Shown: positions 8,269 through 20,283, numbered from the stretch's first letter. The stretch is 64,000 nt of DNA from VBDM01 sp035702665 (GCA_035702665.1 DASSQD010000138.1:62001-126000), one strand, 5' to 3'. Notes: generated from the letters alone by a model not told the origin. Program-made: numbers and translations.

Positions 8269-8943
8269 TTGCGCATCCTGATAGTCGAGGACGAGCCCAA
8301 GACGGCGGCTTACGCGCGCAAGGGGCTGTCCGAGCACGGATTTGTCGTCGACGTAGCCGAGAACGGCGTCGACGGCCGGCATCTCGCCCTCTCCGCGGAA
8401 TACGATCTGGTGATCCTGGACGTGATGCTTGACGGCGTGGACGGCTGGACCGTGCTGCGCGACCTCCGGGAGCAGAAGCAGACGCCCGTCCTCTTTCTCA
8501 CCGCGCGCGACGGCGTGGCCGACAAGGTCAAGGGCCTCGAGCTGGGCGCCGACGACTACCTGGTGAAGCCCTTCGCCTTCTCGGAGCTGCTCGCGCGCGT
8601 GCGCTCGGTCCTGCGCCGCGGCGGCAAGCCGCCGGCGGCGCGGCTCGTCGTCGGCGATCTGGAGCTCGACCCGCGCAAGCGCAGGGTGTCCCGCGGCGAC
8701 AGGAAGATCGACCTCACCGCGAAGGAGTTTGCGCTGCTCGACTGCCTGGTGCGCAACTGCGGCGAGGTCATGTCGCGCACGCTCATCGCCGAGCAGGTCT
8801 GGGACATGAACTTCGACAGCGACACCAACGTGGTGGACGTCGCGATGCGGCGCCTGCGGGCCAAGGTCGACGATCCGTTCGAGATGAAGCTCATCCGCAC
8901 CGTGCGCGGCGTGGGCTACGTGATCGAAGAGCCGCAGGCGTGA
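8269..8943 (+). CDS. heavy-metal-type response regulator, OmpR family (CusR/IrlR-like)
   Basis: A 224-residue two-domain regulator. The receiver domain (about 1-115) has the acidic pair in VEDEP, the phospho-acceptor Asp in LVILDVMLDGVDG near residue 51, Thr in LFLTARD near 79 and Lys in YLVKPFAF near 101. The DNA-binding winged helix (about 125-220) has LTAKEFALLDCLVR, SRTLIAEQVWDMNFDSDTN and VRGVGYVIEE; the sequence WDMNFDSDTNVVDVA is typical of CusR/CopR/IrlR proteins. Start TTG at 8269 places MRILIVEDEP correctly. Its stop overlaps the kinase GTG by four bases, so regulator and kinase are coupled. Confidence 0.92.
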   Translation: MRILIVEDEPKTAAYARKGLSEHGFVVDVAENGVDGRHLALSAEYDLVILDVMLDGVDGWTVLRDLREQKQTPVLFLTARDGVADKVKGLELGADDYLVKPFAFSELLARVRSVLRRGGKPPAARLVVGDLELDPRKRRVSRGDRKIDLTAKEFALLDCLVRNCGEVMSRTLIAEQVWDMNFDSDTNVVDVAMRRLRAKVDDPFEMKLIRTVRGVGYVIEEPQA

Positions 8944-10463
8944 ACGATCGCGCCGACGCCCTCTCGCTGCGCCTCGTCGGCCGGCGCAAGTCGCTCACCT
9001 GGCAGATCAGCCTGTTGTTCGCCCTCATCTCCTGCCTGGTCATCGGCGCAATGGGGTTCGCCATCGACCGCATGCTAGCGAACGAGCTGCTGCAGGCGAA
9101 CGACGTGCTCCTGCTCGGCAACATGAGCCTGCTGCGCAACCGGCTCGCGCGCATGGGGCCCACGGAATCCCTGCTCGCGAGCCCCAGGTTCGTCGAGGAG
9201 ACCGCGATGGGGTACAGGAAGCTCGGGCTGGCGGTGCTCGACGAGGGCCGGCACATCCTCGCGGCGTCCGACGGGTTCAGCGTGCCGGTCGAGAGCCTGC
9301 CCGAGCGGGCGATCCCCATCGAGGCGCTCCCGGACAGGGTCGACGACGCGGCGGAGAAGGAGCTGCGCAGCCGCTTCGGCGGGCTGAGCCGCGAGTGGAT
9401 CGCGCCCGACGGGCGCTGGTATCAGGTGCTGCTCGCGCGGATATCGCTCCCGGGAGGCGCGAGCGGTCGGCCGCAGGCGGCGCTGATCGCGCTTTCCTAC
9501 GACCGCTCGCTGCCGCGCGAGCTTCTCGCCCGCTACCGCAAGGGCCTCGTGGAAACCCTCGTCGTCAGCGTGCTCGCCGCCGCGGGACTCGGTGTGTGGG
9601 CCGCGCGCCTGGTGCTCGAGCGCGCGCGGCGCATCGCGGCGACGGCGGGGCGCATCAGCGCCAGCGCGCTCAACGAGCGGCTGTCCCTGGAAGACACGCC
9701 GGAGGAATTCCTGGAATCGACGCTCGCGTTCAACCACATGCTCGACCGGCTCGAGGGTTCGTTCAAGCGGCTCTCCGAGTTCTCCTCGGATCTCGCGCAC
9801 GACCTGCGAACGCCGATCAACAACCTGCTCGGCGAGGCGCAGGTGGCGCTGTCGCGGCCGCGCGATGCGGCCGAGTACCGCGCGGTGCTCGAGTCCGCGG
9901 TCGAGGAGTACGAGCGGCTGTCGCGCATGATCGAGAACATGCTGTTTCTCGCGCGTGCCGACAACGCGCAGGCGCGCGCCGCGCCGCAATGGATCGATCT
10001 GCGCGACGCGCTCGGCAGGATACTCTCCTACTACGAAGTGCTCGCCGAGGAGCGCGACGTCCGCCTGGTTCTCGACGTGCGCTCCGAGCGGGGCGGAAAG
10101 GCCCGCGCCTGGGCGGACGAGCTGATGCTGAGCCGCGCGGTCGGGAATCTGCTCTCCAACGCCCTGCGCCACGGGCCGCGCGACTGCACCGTCAGCGTGA
10201 GGGCGCTCGCCCGGGCCGACGGCTCGGCCGAGGTCGAGGTCGCCAACCCCGGCGCGGGGATCGCCCGCGAGCATCTGGCGCGCATCTTCGACCGCTTCTA
10301 CCGTCCCTGCAGCTCGCGCGAAGGCTCCTCGGCGGGATCGGGACTGGGCCTCGCGATCGTGAAGTCGATCGCCGAGCTGCACGGCGGCCGGGTGGGCGTG
10401 CGCAGCGAGCCGGGCCGCGAGACCGCGTTCACCCTGAGCCTGCCCGCCGCAGGCAGGACTTGA
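8940..10463 (+). CDS. heavy-metal-type sensor histidine kinase (CusS/IrlS-like)
   Basis: A 507-residue membrane sensor kinase. A first transmembrane helix lies near residues 23-42, a periplasmic sensor region runs to about 195, and a second helix lies near 200-222. A HAMP segment follows. The HisKA box is FSSDLAHDLRTPINNLL, with the phospho-accepting His. The N box is GNLLSNALRHGP, and the G boxes include GAGIAREHLARIFDRFYR and GSGLGLAIVKSIAELHGG. Length and the DLAHDLRTP form fit the heavy-metal sensor group. GTG start at 8940 overlaps the regulator stop (GTGA). The actual metal is not determined. Confidence 0.92.
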   Translation: MNDRADALSLRLVGRRKSLTWQISLLFALISCLVIGAMGFAIDRMLANELLQANDVLLLGNMSLLRNRLARMGPTESLLASPRFVEETAMGYRKLGLAVLDEGRHILAASDGFSVPVESLPERAIPIEALPDRVDDAAEKELRSRFGGLSREWIAPDGRWYQVLLARISLPGGASGRPQAALIALSYDRSLPRELLARYRKGLVETLVVSVLAAAGLGVWAARLVLERARRIAATAGRISASALNERLSLEDTPEEFLESTLAFNHMLDRLEGSFKRLSEFSSDLAHDLRTPINNLLGEAQVALSRPRDAAEYRAVLESAVEEYERLSRMIENMLFLARADNAQARAAPQWIDLRDALGRILSYYEVLAEERDVRLVLDVRSERGGKARAWADELMLSRAVGNLLSNALRHGPRDCTVSVRALARADGSAEVEVANPGAGIAREHLARIFDRFYRPCSSREGSSAGSGLGLAIVKSIAELHGGRVGVRSEPGRETAFTLSLPAAGRT

Positions 10464-10467
10464 GCGC

Positions 10468-10935
10468 CTACTCCCGCACTTCGTTCTTCAGGCGGTAGGC
10501 CGCGTCGAGATCGGCGCGGGCCGCGTCGACCGCCTCGGCCGCGGCGCGCTGGCGCTCGAAGTACTCCGGCGTCAGGCGCGTGTGCCCGCCGACGTTGCCG
10601 CGGCGCTCGCCGGCCAGCGGCTCCATCGCGTCCTGCTGGCGCTCCTCCGCCGCGGCCAGGGCGCGGTCGGCGGCCTTGATCCGCGCGTCGGCGACGTCGA
10701 GCGCCGCCTCTCGCTTCTCGACGAGGCCTGCGGTCGCGTCCGGGCGCGGTGCCGGCTCGGCCGAAGCCGGCGAGGGGACGAGGTCGAACCGCCCCACGAG
10801 CTTCGCACCCTCCACGGGCGAGTCCGAGTAGACCACTTGGCCGTCGGGGCGCTGGTACTTGTAAACCGTCTCCGCCGTCGCCGGGAGCGCCGCTGCGGCC
10901 AGGAGGATTGCCACTATGCCTTTGATCGCGGTCAT
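10468..10935 (-). CDS. secreted DUF4124-domain protein
   Basis: A 155-residue protein with a signal peptide (IKGIVAILLAAAALPATAE, cleavage near residue 22). A short DUF4124 domain follows, VYKYQRPDGQVVYSDSPVEG, then a helical Ala/Glu/Arg-rich C-terminal half (about 80-155) predicted to form a coiled coil. DUF4124 proteins are common periplasmic proteins of proteobacteria with no agreed function. A good ribosome site (AGGAG) precedes the ATG at 10935. It is divergent from dnaE and convergent with the sensor kinase, with only four bases between the two stops. Confidence 0.85.
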   Translation of the reverse strand: MTAIKGIVAILLAAAALPATAETVYKYQRPDGQVVYSDSPVEGAKLVGRFDLVPSPASAEPAPRPDATAGLVEKREAALDVADARIKAADRALAAAEERQQDAMEPLAGERRGNVGGHTRLTPEYFERQRAAAEAVDAARADLDAAYRLKNEVRE

Positions 10936-11033
10936 GAAATTCTCCTATCCGCGAGAAGATACGGTTTTGACATTCGAATCCCGGAGAAGTGTCCGACGTC
11001 CTCCGCAGCGCGAGCGTGGCGCGCGGTACCCGA

Positions 11034-11042
11034 TGGTAGAAT
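11034..11042 (+). promoter_or_regulatory. candidate extended -10 element for dnaE
   Basis: TGGTAGAAT fits an extended -10 (TGn followed by a one-mismatch TATAAT) and lies 25 bases before the dnaE ATG. No good -35 is present at the usual distance, which is expected for extended -10 promoters. A very similar element, TGCTAGAAT, lies upstream of apbC in this window. Confidence 0.4.
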
Positions 11043-11067
11043 TTTGCCGTCCCGAGTCCGCTCCAAG

Positions 11068-14544
<3,477 letters not shown>

Positions 14545-14550
14545 GCGCCG

Positions 14551-15411
14551 CTACCTCTCCACCAGCTGAATCACCCAGAAATCGTCGGCCAGCCCGGAAT
14601 CCGTCAGGTACGCGTACGGCATGTAGAAGTAGCCCTTGTCCTGGTTGTCGCGTCCCCACGAGTTCCTCACGATGAACTGCTGCGCCTTGTCGTCGTATCC
14701 GACCGCGAGCACCGCGTGCCCTCCGAGGACCTTGTCCTTCGGCGCGGGCATGGGCACGACCTTCCTGGGGGCGCCGTTGGCGCCGTACAGGCTCGCGTAG
14801 ACGGTGAATCCGAATACGAACGGGTTGCCTTCGGCCAGCGCGCCCTTCATCTGTCCGAGGATGGGCATGACCCGCTGGTACTGGACGACCTGGTAGTCGA
14901 GCGCGGTGGCGTAGCAGGGTCTGGGCGGCTTCTGCGCCGGCTTCGCGCCCGCGGGCCAGGGGCCGCCGTCCGAGACTGCGGGCGTGTCGTCGTAGGGCCA
15001 CATTTTTTCCGGACATGCGCCTTGCCGGTTGACCGACTTGATGCCGTCGCGGATCTGCGCGCCCGAGTCGTTGGCGACGGACCCTTCGATCGCGCGCTCG
15101 TTGTAGTAGATGAAAAGCCGGGAAGGCGTGAAGGTGGGCTTTTCCCCGGCTTTCCTGCGCTCGAATTCGATCGCTCCCGCGATGGCGTTGGCGGTGCAGC
15201 TGCCGATGCTTCCCTGGTCGTAGACCGGCGGACACTTGGGCCGCAAGTCCACCCTGGCCGGAAGTTTCTTCAAGGTCGCGGACCTGACCGCGAAGTAATG
15301 ATCGCGAGCATCGGGCAGGTCGGGCTGCCAACCGAAGCTGGCGATCCTGCGACGCTCCGGCCGATGGTGCATCTTCGCGCGGTGCCTGCCCGCGACAGAC
15401 GGATTTCTCAT
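14551..15411 (-). CDS. papain-family (C1) cysteine peptidase
   Basis: A 286-residue protein with the complete papain catalytic set: the Gln/Cys region YDQGSIGSCTANA (Cys near residue 73), His in GGHAVLAVGYDD (near 230) and Asn in VRNSWGRD (near 249). FTPSRLFIYYNERAIEG is typical of bacterial C1A proteins. No Sec signal peptide or inhibitory propeptide is apparent; the first 40 residues are basic (RHRAKMHHRPERRR), so the enzyme may be cytoplasmic or exported by another route. Neighbours give no functional link. A convergent dnaE stop lies six bases away. Confidence 0.88.
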   Translation of the reverse strand: MRNPSVAGRHRAKMHHRPERRRIASFGWQPDLPDARDHYFAVRSATLKKLPARVDLRPKCPPVYDQGSIGSCTANAIAGAIEFERRKAGEKPTFTPSRLFIYYNERAIEGSVANDSGAQIRDGIKSVNRQGACPEKMWPYDDTPAVSDGGPWPAGAKPAQKPPRPCYATALDYQVVQYQRVMPILGQMKGALAEGNPFVFGFTVYASLYGANGAPRKVVPMPAPKDKVLGGHAVLAVGYDDKAQQFIVRNSWGRDNQDKGYFYMPYAYLTDSGLADDFWVIQLVER

Positions 15412-15557
15412 GTTTCCTCCCGGAATGGCGTTCCTTGTTGCTGCAGCAACGAGCCGGAGGACAATCTACGGGCTTGCCCGTCTCGACACCATTCGGGGGC
15501 GCCGTACAAACCATGTCGGGAAATGCCTTACACGTTGCATCGGTGGGGGCTCCCGTA

Positions 15558-16205
15558 CTAATCGGACTCGGGCAGTCTTTTCCTGAAGTAATCTCTCCAG
15601 CTGGTAGGCAAGCCCGCGAGTTGCGAGGCCAGCTTCAGCGTTTCCGTGTCCGGGATGTCGGCTTTATAGAGGCGAACGATGTCGCCGACCGAAAGGCTGT
15701 TGGCGGGGCCGGCGCTCAGGCGGATCGGATCGCCCGCGCGGACTTCGCCTTCGCACACCACCGTGAGGTAGAACCCCGTCCGGTTGCTGCGGAGGAAGCG
15801 CTTGACGATGTCCGGCCGGCCGAAGCGGATGGCAAGCTTGTAGCAGGGCAGACGCGGCTGGGTGATGGCGAACGCCGCCGAGCCGATGGACAGCCGGTCG
15901 CCGATGCGGAACTCTTCGGACGGGCCTTCGGTCGTAAAGTTTTCGCCGAAGCTTCCCCAGGGCAGTTCCATCCCGGGAAGCTCGCGGCGCCAGTACTCGT
16001 AATGCTCGGAGGGGTAGACGTATACTGCCTTGTCGGCCCCGCCGTGAACTGAGAGATCAGACTGTCTGTCGCCGTCGATGTTGAGCCGGGACACACGAAC
16101 CGGGCCGGGCACCGGCTCCTTCCAGATGGAAGTGGTCACGGTCTTCCCGTTCCAGCGGACGTCCTTGGGGAGGCCCACATTGACTGAAACGAGTCTCATC
16201 GCCAT
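15558..16205 (-). CDS. MOSC-domain protein, YiiM family
   Basis: A 215-residue MOSC-domain protein. It has the N-terminal LVSVNVGLPKDVRW strand, DGDRQSDLSVHGGADKAVYVYPSEHY near residues 45-68 and GSFGENFTTEG near 85. The key cysteine is in PRLPCYKLAIRFG near 120. The family includes YiiM, which in E. coli takes part in reduction of N-hydroxylated compounds, and MOSC domains bind molybdenum-cofactor sulfur. Start ATG at 16205; a second ATG two codons downstream is equally possible. It stands alone between two unrelated genes, so its partner reductase is not in the window. Confidence 0.87.
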   Translation of the reverse strand: MAMRLVSVNVGLPKDVRWNGKTVTTSIWKEPVPGPVRVSRLNIDGDRQSDLSVHGGADKAVYVYPSEHYEYWRRELPGMELPWGSFGENFTTEGPSEEFRIGDRLSIGSAAFAITQPRLPCYKLAIRFGRPDIVKRFLRSNRTGFYLTVVCEGEVRAGDPIRLSAGPANSLSVGDIVRLYKADIPDTETLKLASQLAGLPTSWRDYFRKRLPESD

Positions 16206-16254
16206 ATTGGTTTCATAGTCGCACGCAATGGTTGTGAACTTACACGACTAAGGA

Positions 16255-17034
16255 ATGATGAATCCGCTGCGCATGCTTGTCCCGGCGGCGGCCGTCGCTC
16301 TCGCAGCCGCCTGTACCACGGGCCCCCTGGCCCCGACCGGGGGCGCTCCGTCGCGGCTCGCGGTCTTCTCCACATTGAAACCCGGCGAGCCTGTCCCGCC
16401 CGAGTGGAACACCTGGACGATGTCGCAGTTCAAGACCCACAGCCAGTACCAGCTCGTCGAGGACGGCGGGGTGACCGTGCTCAAGGGGCGAGCGGTAGTC
16501 GACTCGGCGTCCGGGCTGCTTCACGATCTCGACCTCGACCTGCGCGACTGGCCCATCCTCTCGTGGCGCTGGAAGGTCATGGACCTCGCACCTTCCGAGA
16601 GCAGCCCGGACGACTCCCCGGTGCGGGTTCTGGTCAACTTCGCGGGCGACCTCGGCAAGCTGCCCTTCAGCGATCGCGTGTTCTACGACCAGTTCCGCTT
16701 CTTCAGCGGCCAGCGACTGCCCTATGCCGGCGTGATGTACGTCTGGGGAAGCAAGACCCCCAAGGGCGGAGAGGTGCGCAACAAGTACACCTCGCGCATC
16801 AAGATGATCGCGGTCGAGAGCGGCAGGGCGAAGCTCGGGCAGTGGCTGCCGGAATCGCGCAACGTCGAAGAGGACTACCGGCGCCTGTTCGGCGAGGAGC
16901 CGGGCAAGGTCGTCTCGGTCGGCATCATGACGGAGGCCGACGGCAGCGACCGGCCGCTCGAGGCGTATTACGGAGATATCGCGTTCCGTCCTCCGGGCGA
17001 GTGCTGCGGCACGCGCGCGATGGGCGACAATTGA
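16255..17034 (+). CDS. DUF3047 lipoprotein
   Basis: A 259-residue protein with a lipoprotein signal peptide (lipobox LAAAC with Cys20), followed by a single domain with FKTHSQYQLVEDGG, DWPILSWRWKV and YVWGSKTPKGG. This pattern matches DUF3047, a family of probable exported proteins of unknown function. Two ATG codons stand in tandem at 16255 and 16258, preceded by AAGGA. The gene is followed after the stop by a strong symmetrical terminator shared with the convergent gene. Confidence 0.82.
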   Translation: MMNPLRMLVPAAAVALAAACTTGPLAPTGGAPSRLAVFSTLKPGEPVPPEWNTWTMSQFKTHSQYQLVEDGGVTVLKGRAVVDSASGLLHDLDLDLRDWPILSWRWKVMDLAPSESSPDDSPVRVLVNFAGDLGKLPFSDRVFYDQFRFFSGQRLPYAGVMYVWGSKTPKGGEVRNKYTSRIKMIAVESGRAKLGQWLPESRNVEEDYRRLFGEEPGKVVSVGIMTEADGSDRPLEAYYGDIAFRPPGECCGTRAMGDN

Positions 17035-17066
17035 AAAGGCCTGGGATTTCCCGGGCCTTTTCAATT
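17029..17066. terminator. bidirectional intrinsic terminator between convergent genes
   Basis: A perfect 13-base inverted repeat, AATTGAAAAGGCC and GGCCTTTTCAATT, encloses a 12-base centre that can pair further (GGGA/TCCC). Both ends carry A- or T-runs, so it can stop transcription of the DUF3047 gene from the left and of the minus-strand dehydrogenase-like gene from the right. Confidence 0.9.
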
Positions 17067-17075
17067 CGGGCCGGC

Positions 17076-18146
17076 TCAGGCGGCTTTCTTGCGGTTTCTC
17101 TCCAGCCAGCCCTCGACCAGCGTGACGGTGTGATCGAGCACCTCCGAGCGCATGCCCTTCTGCGCCGCCACGGTCTTCACCAGCAGGTCGACGCGCTCGA
17201 TGTTGGGGGCGCCGTTGGCGAGGGCGCGCGCCGCGGACGACGGGCTGCCGAGCGAAAGCGCGGCGTTGGCGTACTTGTCGAAGGGAACGAGGTCCGCCTC
17301 GTTCGCGCCGAGCGACACGCACAGCTTCACCACCCAGTTGTACATTTCGCGCGAGGCGGCGATGTCGCTGTGCACGGCGTCCTTGATCGGACGGACGCTG
17401 TCCTTGAGCACGCAGCGGTAGTTGCCCGCGATGAGCATCGCCCACTTCGCGAGCGGCACGAAGATCGAATCGTGCACCTTGAGCTTCACCGGGAGCTCGA
17501 TCTTGCCCGAGCCGGTGTCGAAGCGGGACGCCTCGACGTCGGCCTCCAGCCTGCGCAGGATGGCGGTATGCGCGTCCGAATCGAAGCGCGCCGACTTGAA
17601 GTTGGTCGGCAGCCTCACCTGGAGCACGTTCACCTTTTCCTCGGGCGGGCGGAACGCCTGCGGGTCGGGGCTGCACAGCGTCATCAGCTTGGGATCGAAG
17701 CCGTCCCAAACCGAGGGGTCTGTGTAGCATTTGCGCAGGCCGTCGGCGTTGAGCCCGGGTATGCGCTTGAGGTAGGGCAGCGGCGGCATGTTCATGATCG
17801 ACATGCACGGCACCTTCGCGCGCGCCACCGCGTCGAGCAGCTCGCGGACGCCGGGGGAGCGGTACTGCGGCTCCTGCATGGCGAGCGCGACGAGGTCGTA
17901 GTCGGCGGGCCTGACTCCCGCGGTGCCCCCCGCGGTGAGCTTGCCCGGCAGCTTCTTCGAGTTGATCTCGACCAGCCCTTCGCGGCCCTTCACCGGCATG
18001 CGCACGACCGCGCCTTCGCCGTTGATCAGGTCCGCCTCGGCGGGCAGGCACACGAGATGCACCGCGTGCCCGGCGAGCGCGAGCTTGGTTCCGAGCAGCG
18101 AACCGTACGACGCGCCCATGATGAGAATCCTGTACTGAGTGCTCAT
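17076..18146 (-). CDS. ketopantoate reductase-like NAD(P)-binding protein
   Basis: A 356-residue protein with a Rossmann N-terminus, ILIMGASYGSLLGTKLALAGH, followed by the PanE/ApbA-like region with DYDLVALAMQEPQY and VPCMSIMNMPPLPYLKRIPG. The C-terminal half is helical (VPLAKWAMLIAGNYRCVLKD). True 2-dehydropantoate 2-reductases are near 300 residues and carry GxGxxG; here the loop reads GASYGS and the protein is longer, so I would not call it panE. It stands alone, 199 bases from the divergent hydrolase gene. The substrate is unknown. Confidence 0.75.
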   Translation of the reverse strand: MSTQYRILIMGASYGSLLGTKLALAGHAVHLVCLPAEADLINGEGAVVRMPVKGREGLVEINSKKLPGKLTAGGTAGVRPADYDLVALAMQEPQYRSPGVRELLDAVARAKVPCMSIMNMPPLPYLKRIPGLNADGLRKCYTDPSVWDGFDPKLMTLCSPDPQAFRPPEEKVNVLQVRLPTNFKSARFDSDAHTAILRRLEADVEASRFDTGSGKIELPVKLKVHDSIFVPLAKWAMLIAGNYRCVLKDSVRPIKDAVHSDIAASREMYNWVVKLCVSLGANEADLVPFDKYANAALSLGSPSSAARALANGAPNIERVDLLVKTVAAQKGMRSEVLDHTVTLVEGWLERNRKKAA

Positions 18147-18345
18147 TAAGCAACGCCTCCTTTGGCGGATGTATGCAGGGCGCGGAACCCGCGTTTTCGC
18201 GTTGTCGAACCCGCGCCTTCCGGTGAAAGGGCTGATGTTAGTCAGTTAGGGGTTTCGGCGCAATGACGGGGGCATGAGGTCTTGACATTGGACAAGTGCG
18301 CCGACTCTGGGTTAGCGTGAGCGGGTCCAAGGCGAAGGAGGGGCC

Positions 18346-19068
18346 ATGCAGGGGAAGAACGTCAAGATCCGCTCCGGCGAGGGCGGAGAATTCGACTGCT
18401 ACATCGCAACGCCGAGCTCGAGCGCCAAGGTCCCGGCGGTGGTGCTCGCGTCGGCGGTGCACGGCGTGAACGAAGACCTGCGCGATATCGCCGACGAATT
18501 CGCCGTGCTCGGCTATATCGCGGCGGCGCCCGACCTCTTCTGGAGGACGATCCCGGGACCGCTGGGACGCGACGACGACCGCACCAAGCAGCGCTCGCAG
18601 CCGCGGCTCGAGAAGATCAGGACGGGCGAGGCCGACCTGGCCGATACCCTCGCGCAGGTGAAGAAGCTTCCGCAATCGAACGGCCGCGCCGCGGTGATCG
18701 GGTTCTGCTACGGCGGCCCGTACGCGATCCTCGGGCCGAAGCGCTTGAGCTACGACGCGGGCGTGTCCTGCCACGGCTCGCAAATGCTCGACTACCTCGG
18801 CGAGCTCGAGAAACTCGCGAAACCCGTGTGCATCATCTGGGGCGACCGCGACCATCAGGCGCCCGCGGAGGTGCTCGCGGCGTACCGGGCCGCCGCGGCG
18901 CGAATGAAGAACCTAGACCTGCACATTTTCCCCGGCGTCGAGCACGGCTACATGATGCCGGAGTCGAAAGCCTTCGATCAGAGGACGCGCGATTTCTCGA
19001 TGGAGCGCGCTCTCGCGTTGCTCGACGGGCTGCGCGAGACCGGAGCGGCGCGGCGCAAGGCGGGCTGA
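18346..19068 (+). CDS. dienelactone hydrolase family protein
   Basis: A 240-residue alpha/beta hydrolase of the dienelactone hydrolase family. The nucleophile Cys is in GFCYGG (near residue 125), the acid Asp in WGDRDHQAP (near 165) and the His in GVEHGYMMP (near 203), the classic Cys-Asp-His triad order. AVHGVNEDLRDIAD near 38-51 and YIAAAPDLFWR near 58-68 are typical. It has no signal peptide, so it is cytoplasmic. No catechol pathway genes lie nearby, so the natural substrate is open. A GGAGG ribosome site precedes the ATG. Confidence 0.9.
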   Translation: MQGKNVKIRSGEGGEFDCYIATPSSSAKVPAVVLASAVHGVNEDLRDIADEFAVLGYIAAAPDLFWRTIPGPLGRDDDRTKQRSQPRLEKIRTGEADLADTLAQVKKLPQSNGRAAVIGFCYGGPYAILGPKRLSYDAGVSCHGSQMLDYLGELEKLAKPVCIIWGDRDHQAPAEVLAAYRAAAARMKNLDLHIFPGVEHGYMMPESKAFDQRTRDFSMERALALLDGLRETGAARRKAG

Positions 19069-19072
19069 CGCT

Positions 19073-19342
19073 TCAGGCCGTCGGGCGCGCCTCGAAACGC
19101 TCGAAGCCGCCGGCAGTTTCCGAGACCTGCACCTCGCCCACGAGCGCCGCGGGCGGTCCGCGCCGCGCCCAGGCGATGAGCGCCGCGACCGCGTCCTCTG
19201 CTCCGTCCACCACGGCCTCCACCGTTCCGTCGCGGCGGTTCCTCACCCAGCCGGTCGCGCCGAGCCGCTGGGCTTCCTCCGCCATCGCGTACCGGAAGCC
19301 GACGCCCTGCACGCGCCCCGAGATCAAGAGGTGCTTCGCCAC
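19073..19342 (-). CDS. acyP: acylphosphatase
   Basis: A small 89-residue protein with the complete acylphosphatase signature: SGRVQGVGFRY near residues 8-18, including the catalytic Arg, and GWVRNRRDGTVEAVVDG near 31-47, including the catalytic Asn. It hydrolyses acyl phosphates in the cytoplasm. Length equals the usual 90 or so residues. It converges with the dienelactone hydrolase gene, with four bases between stops. Confidence 0.95.
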   Translation of the reverse strand: MAKHLLISGRVQGVGFRYAMAEEAQRLGATGWVRNRRDGTVEAVVDGAEDAVAALIAWARRGPPAALVGEVQVSETAGGFERFEARPTA

Positions 19343-19416
19343 AGGGCGGATTCTCTAGCCCGCGCCGCTTCGCGTAAAGTGAGGGGCGTCGTTCACGATC
19401 GCCAAAGGAGCATCCC

Positions 19417-19833
19417 GTGAGACTGATAGCGAAGGCAGTTGCCGTTCTCGCGCTGTCGCTGGCGGCGTCGGCCGCCCGGGCGCAGGACAAGGTCGTGTAC
19501 CACTTCGACGGCGGGCTGGCGCAGGCGACCGCCGGCCTGCGCAACATCTACAACCAGCTGGAGGTCGACCCGAAGGCGAAGATCGTAGCCGTGGCGCACG
19601 CCGACGGCGTGGACTTCCTGATGGAGGGGGCGAAGGACCGCCTCGGGCCTTTCGACGCCAGGGTCCAGGACCTGATGTCGCGCGGCGTGACGTTCGAGGT
19701 GTGCGAGATCACGATCCGGAACCGCAAGCTGAAGAAGGACCAGTTCATCATCGGCGTGGACTTCGTGCCCTCGGGCGTGGCGCAGATCACGCACCTGCAG
19801 CAGAGGGAGGGCTACGCCTACCTCAAGCCCTGA
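19417..19833 (+). CDS. DsrE-like periplasmic protein
   Basis: A 138-residue protein with a Sec signal peptide (IAKAVAVLALSLAASAARAQ, cleavage near residue 22) and a DsrE/DsrF-like domain: VVYHFDGGLAQATAGLRNI, KIVAVAHADGVDFL and a single Cys in FEVCEITIRNR. The family includes sulfur-relay proteins, but exported single-Cys versions such as this have no established role. Start is GTG at 19417. Its stop abuts the stop of the convergent membrane protein gene with no base between them. Confidence 0.82.
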   Translation: MRLIAKAVAVLALSLAASAARAQDKVVYHFDGGLAQATAGLRNIYNQLEVDPKAKIVAVAHADGVDFLMEGAKDRLGPFDARVQDLMSRGVTFEVCEITIRNRKLKKDQFIIGVDFVPSGVAQITHLQQREGYAYLKP

Positions 19834-20283
19834 CTAGGAGAACGCCTTCAGCGCCTCGGGGCTGCGCAGGGTGACGATCGTCGCCGTGCAGAGCGCGATG
19901 ACCGGTATCAGGATGAGCGTGAGCCCCGCGATGGCGCCCAGCCAGTTGACGGACGGAGCGTTCGGCTCGGGCCGCCTCAGCGCGTACAGCCGCGTCGCCG
20001 CGGAGAGCAGCATCAGCACGATCAGCGCCCAGCAGAACAGCTCGAGCAGGTACCTGCCCCAGGGCTGCAGGCGTACCACGCCGATTCCGCCGGCGAGCCC
20101 CAGCACCCAGACCGCGGCGAGCACGATGTCGTTCATGTAGCTGTAGCTGAGATAGCGGCGCTCCAGGTCTCCGGCACGGAGGAGCATCGCGATCAGCAGG
20201 GCGCCGAGGGCGAGCGCGGCGCCCGAAATCAGCGTGAAGAACCAGCCGATGAAGGCGAGCGGCAGATGCGGGATGTCCGTCAT
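19834..20283 (-). CDS. four-helix membrane protein, last gene of the hydrogenase-4-like operon
   Basis: A 149-residue protein with four hydrophobic helices (about 11-34, 52-72, 80-100 and 114-138) and short loops. I do not recognise a family. The ATG at 20283 overlaps the stop of the small-subunit gene (ATGA), so it is co-translated with the hydrogenase-4-like complex and may be an accessory membrane subunit or assembly factor. The loop motif LERRYLSYSYMNDI is its most polar segment. It contains no cysteine cluster and no obvious cofactor site. Confidence 0.75.
   Translation of the reverse strand: MTDIPHLPLAFIGWFFTLISGAALALGALLIAMLLRAGDLERRYLSYSYMNDIVLAAVWVLGLAGGIGVVRLQPWGRYLLELFCWALIVLMLLSAATRLYALRRPEPNAPSVNWLGAIAGLTLILIPVIALCTATIVTLRSPEALKAFS

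Noticed and set aside
18283..18317. TTGACA at 18283 as a promoter for the dienelactone hydrolase gene.
   Set aside because: No acceptable -10 lies 16-18 bases downstream; the nearest candidate is 23 bases away.
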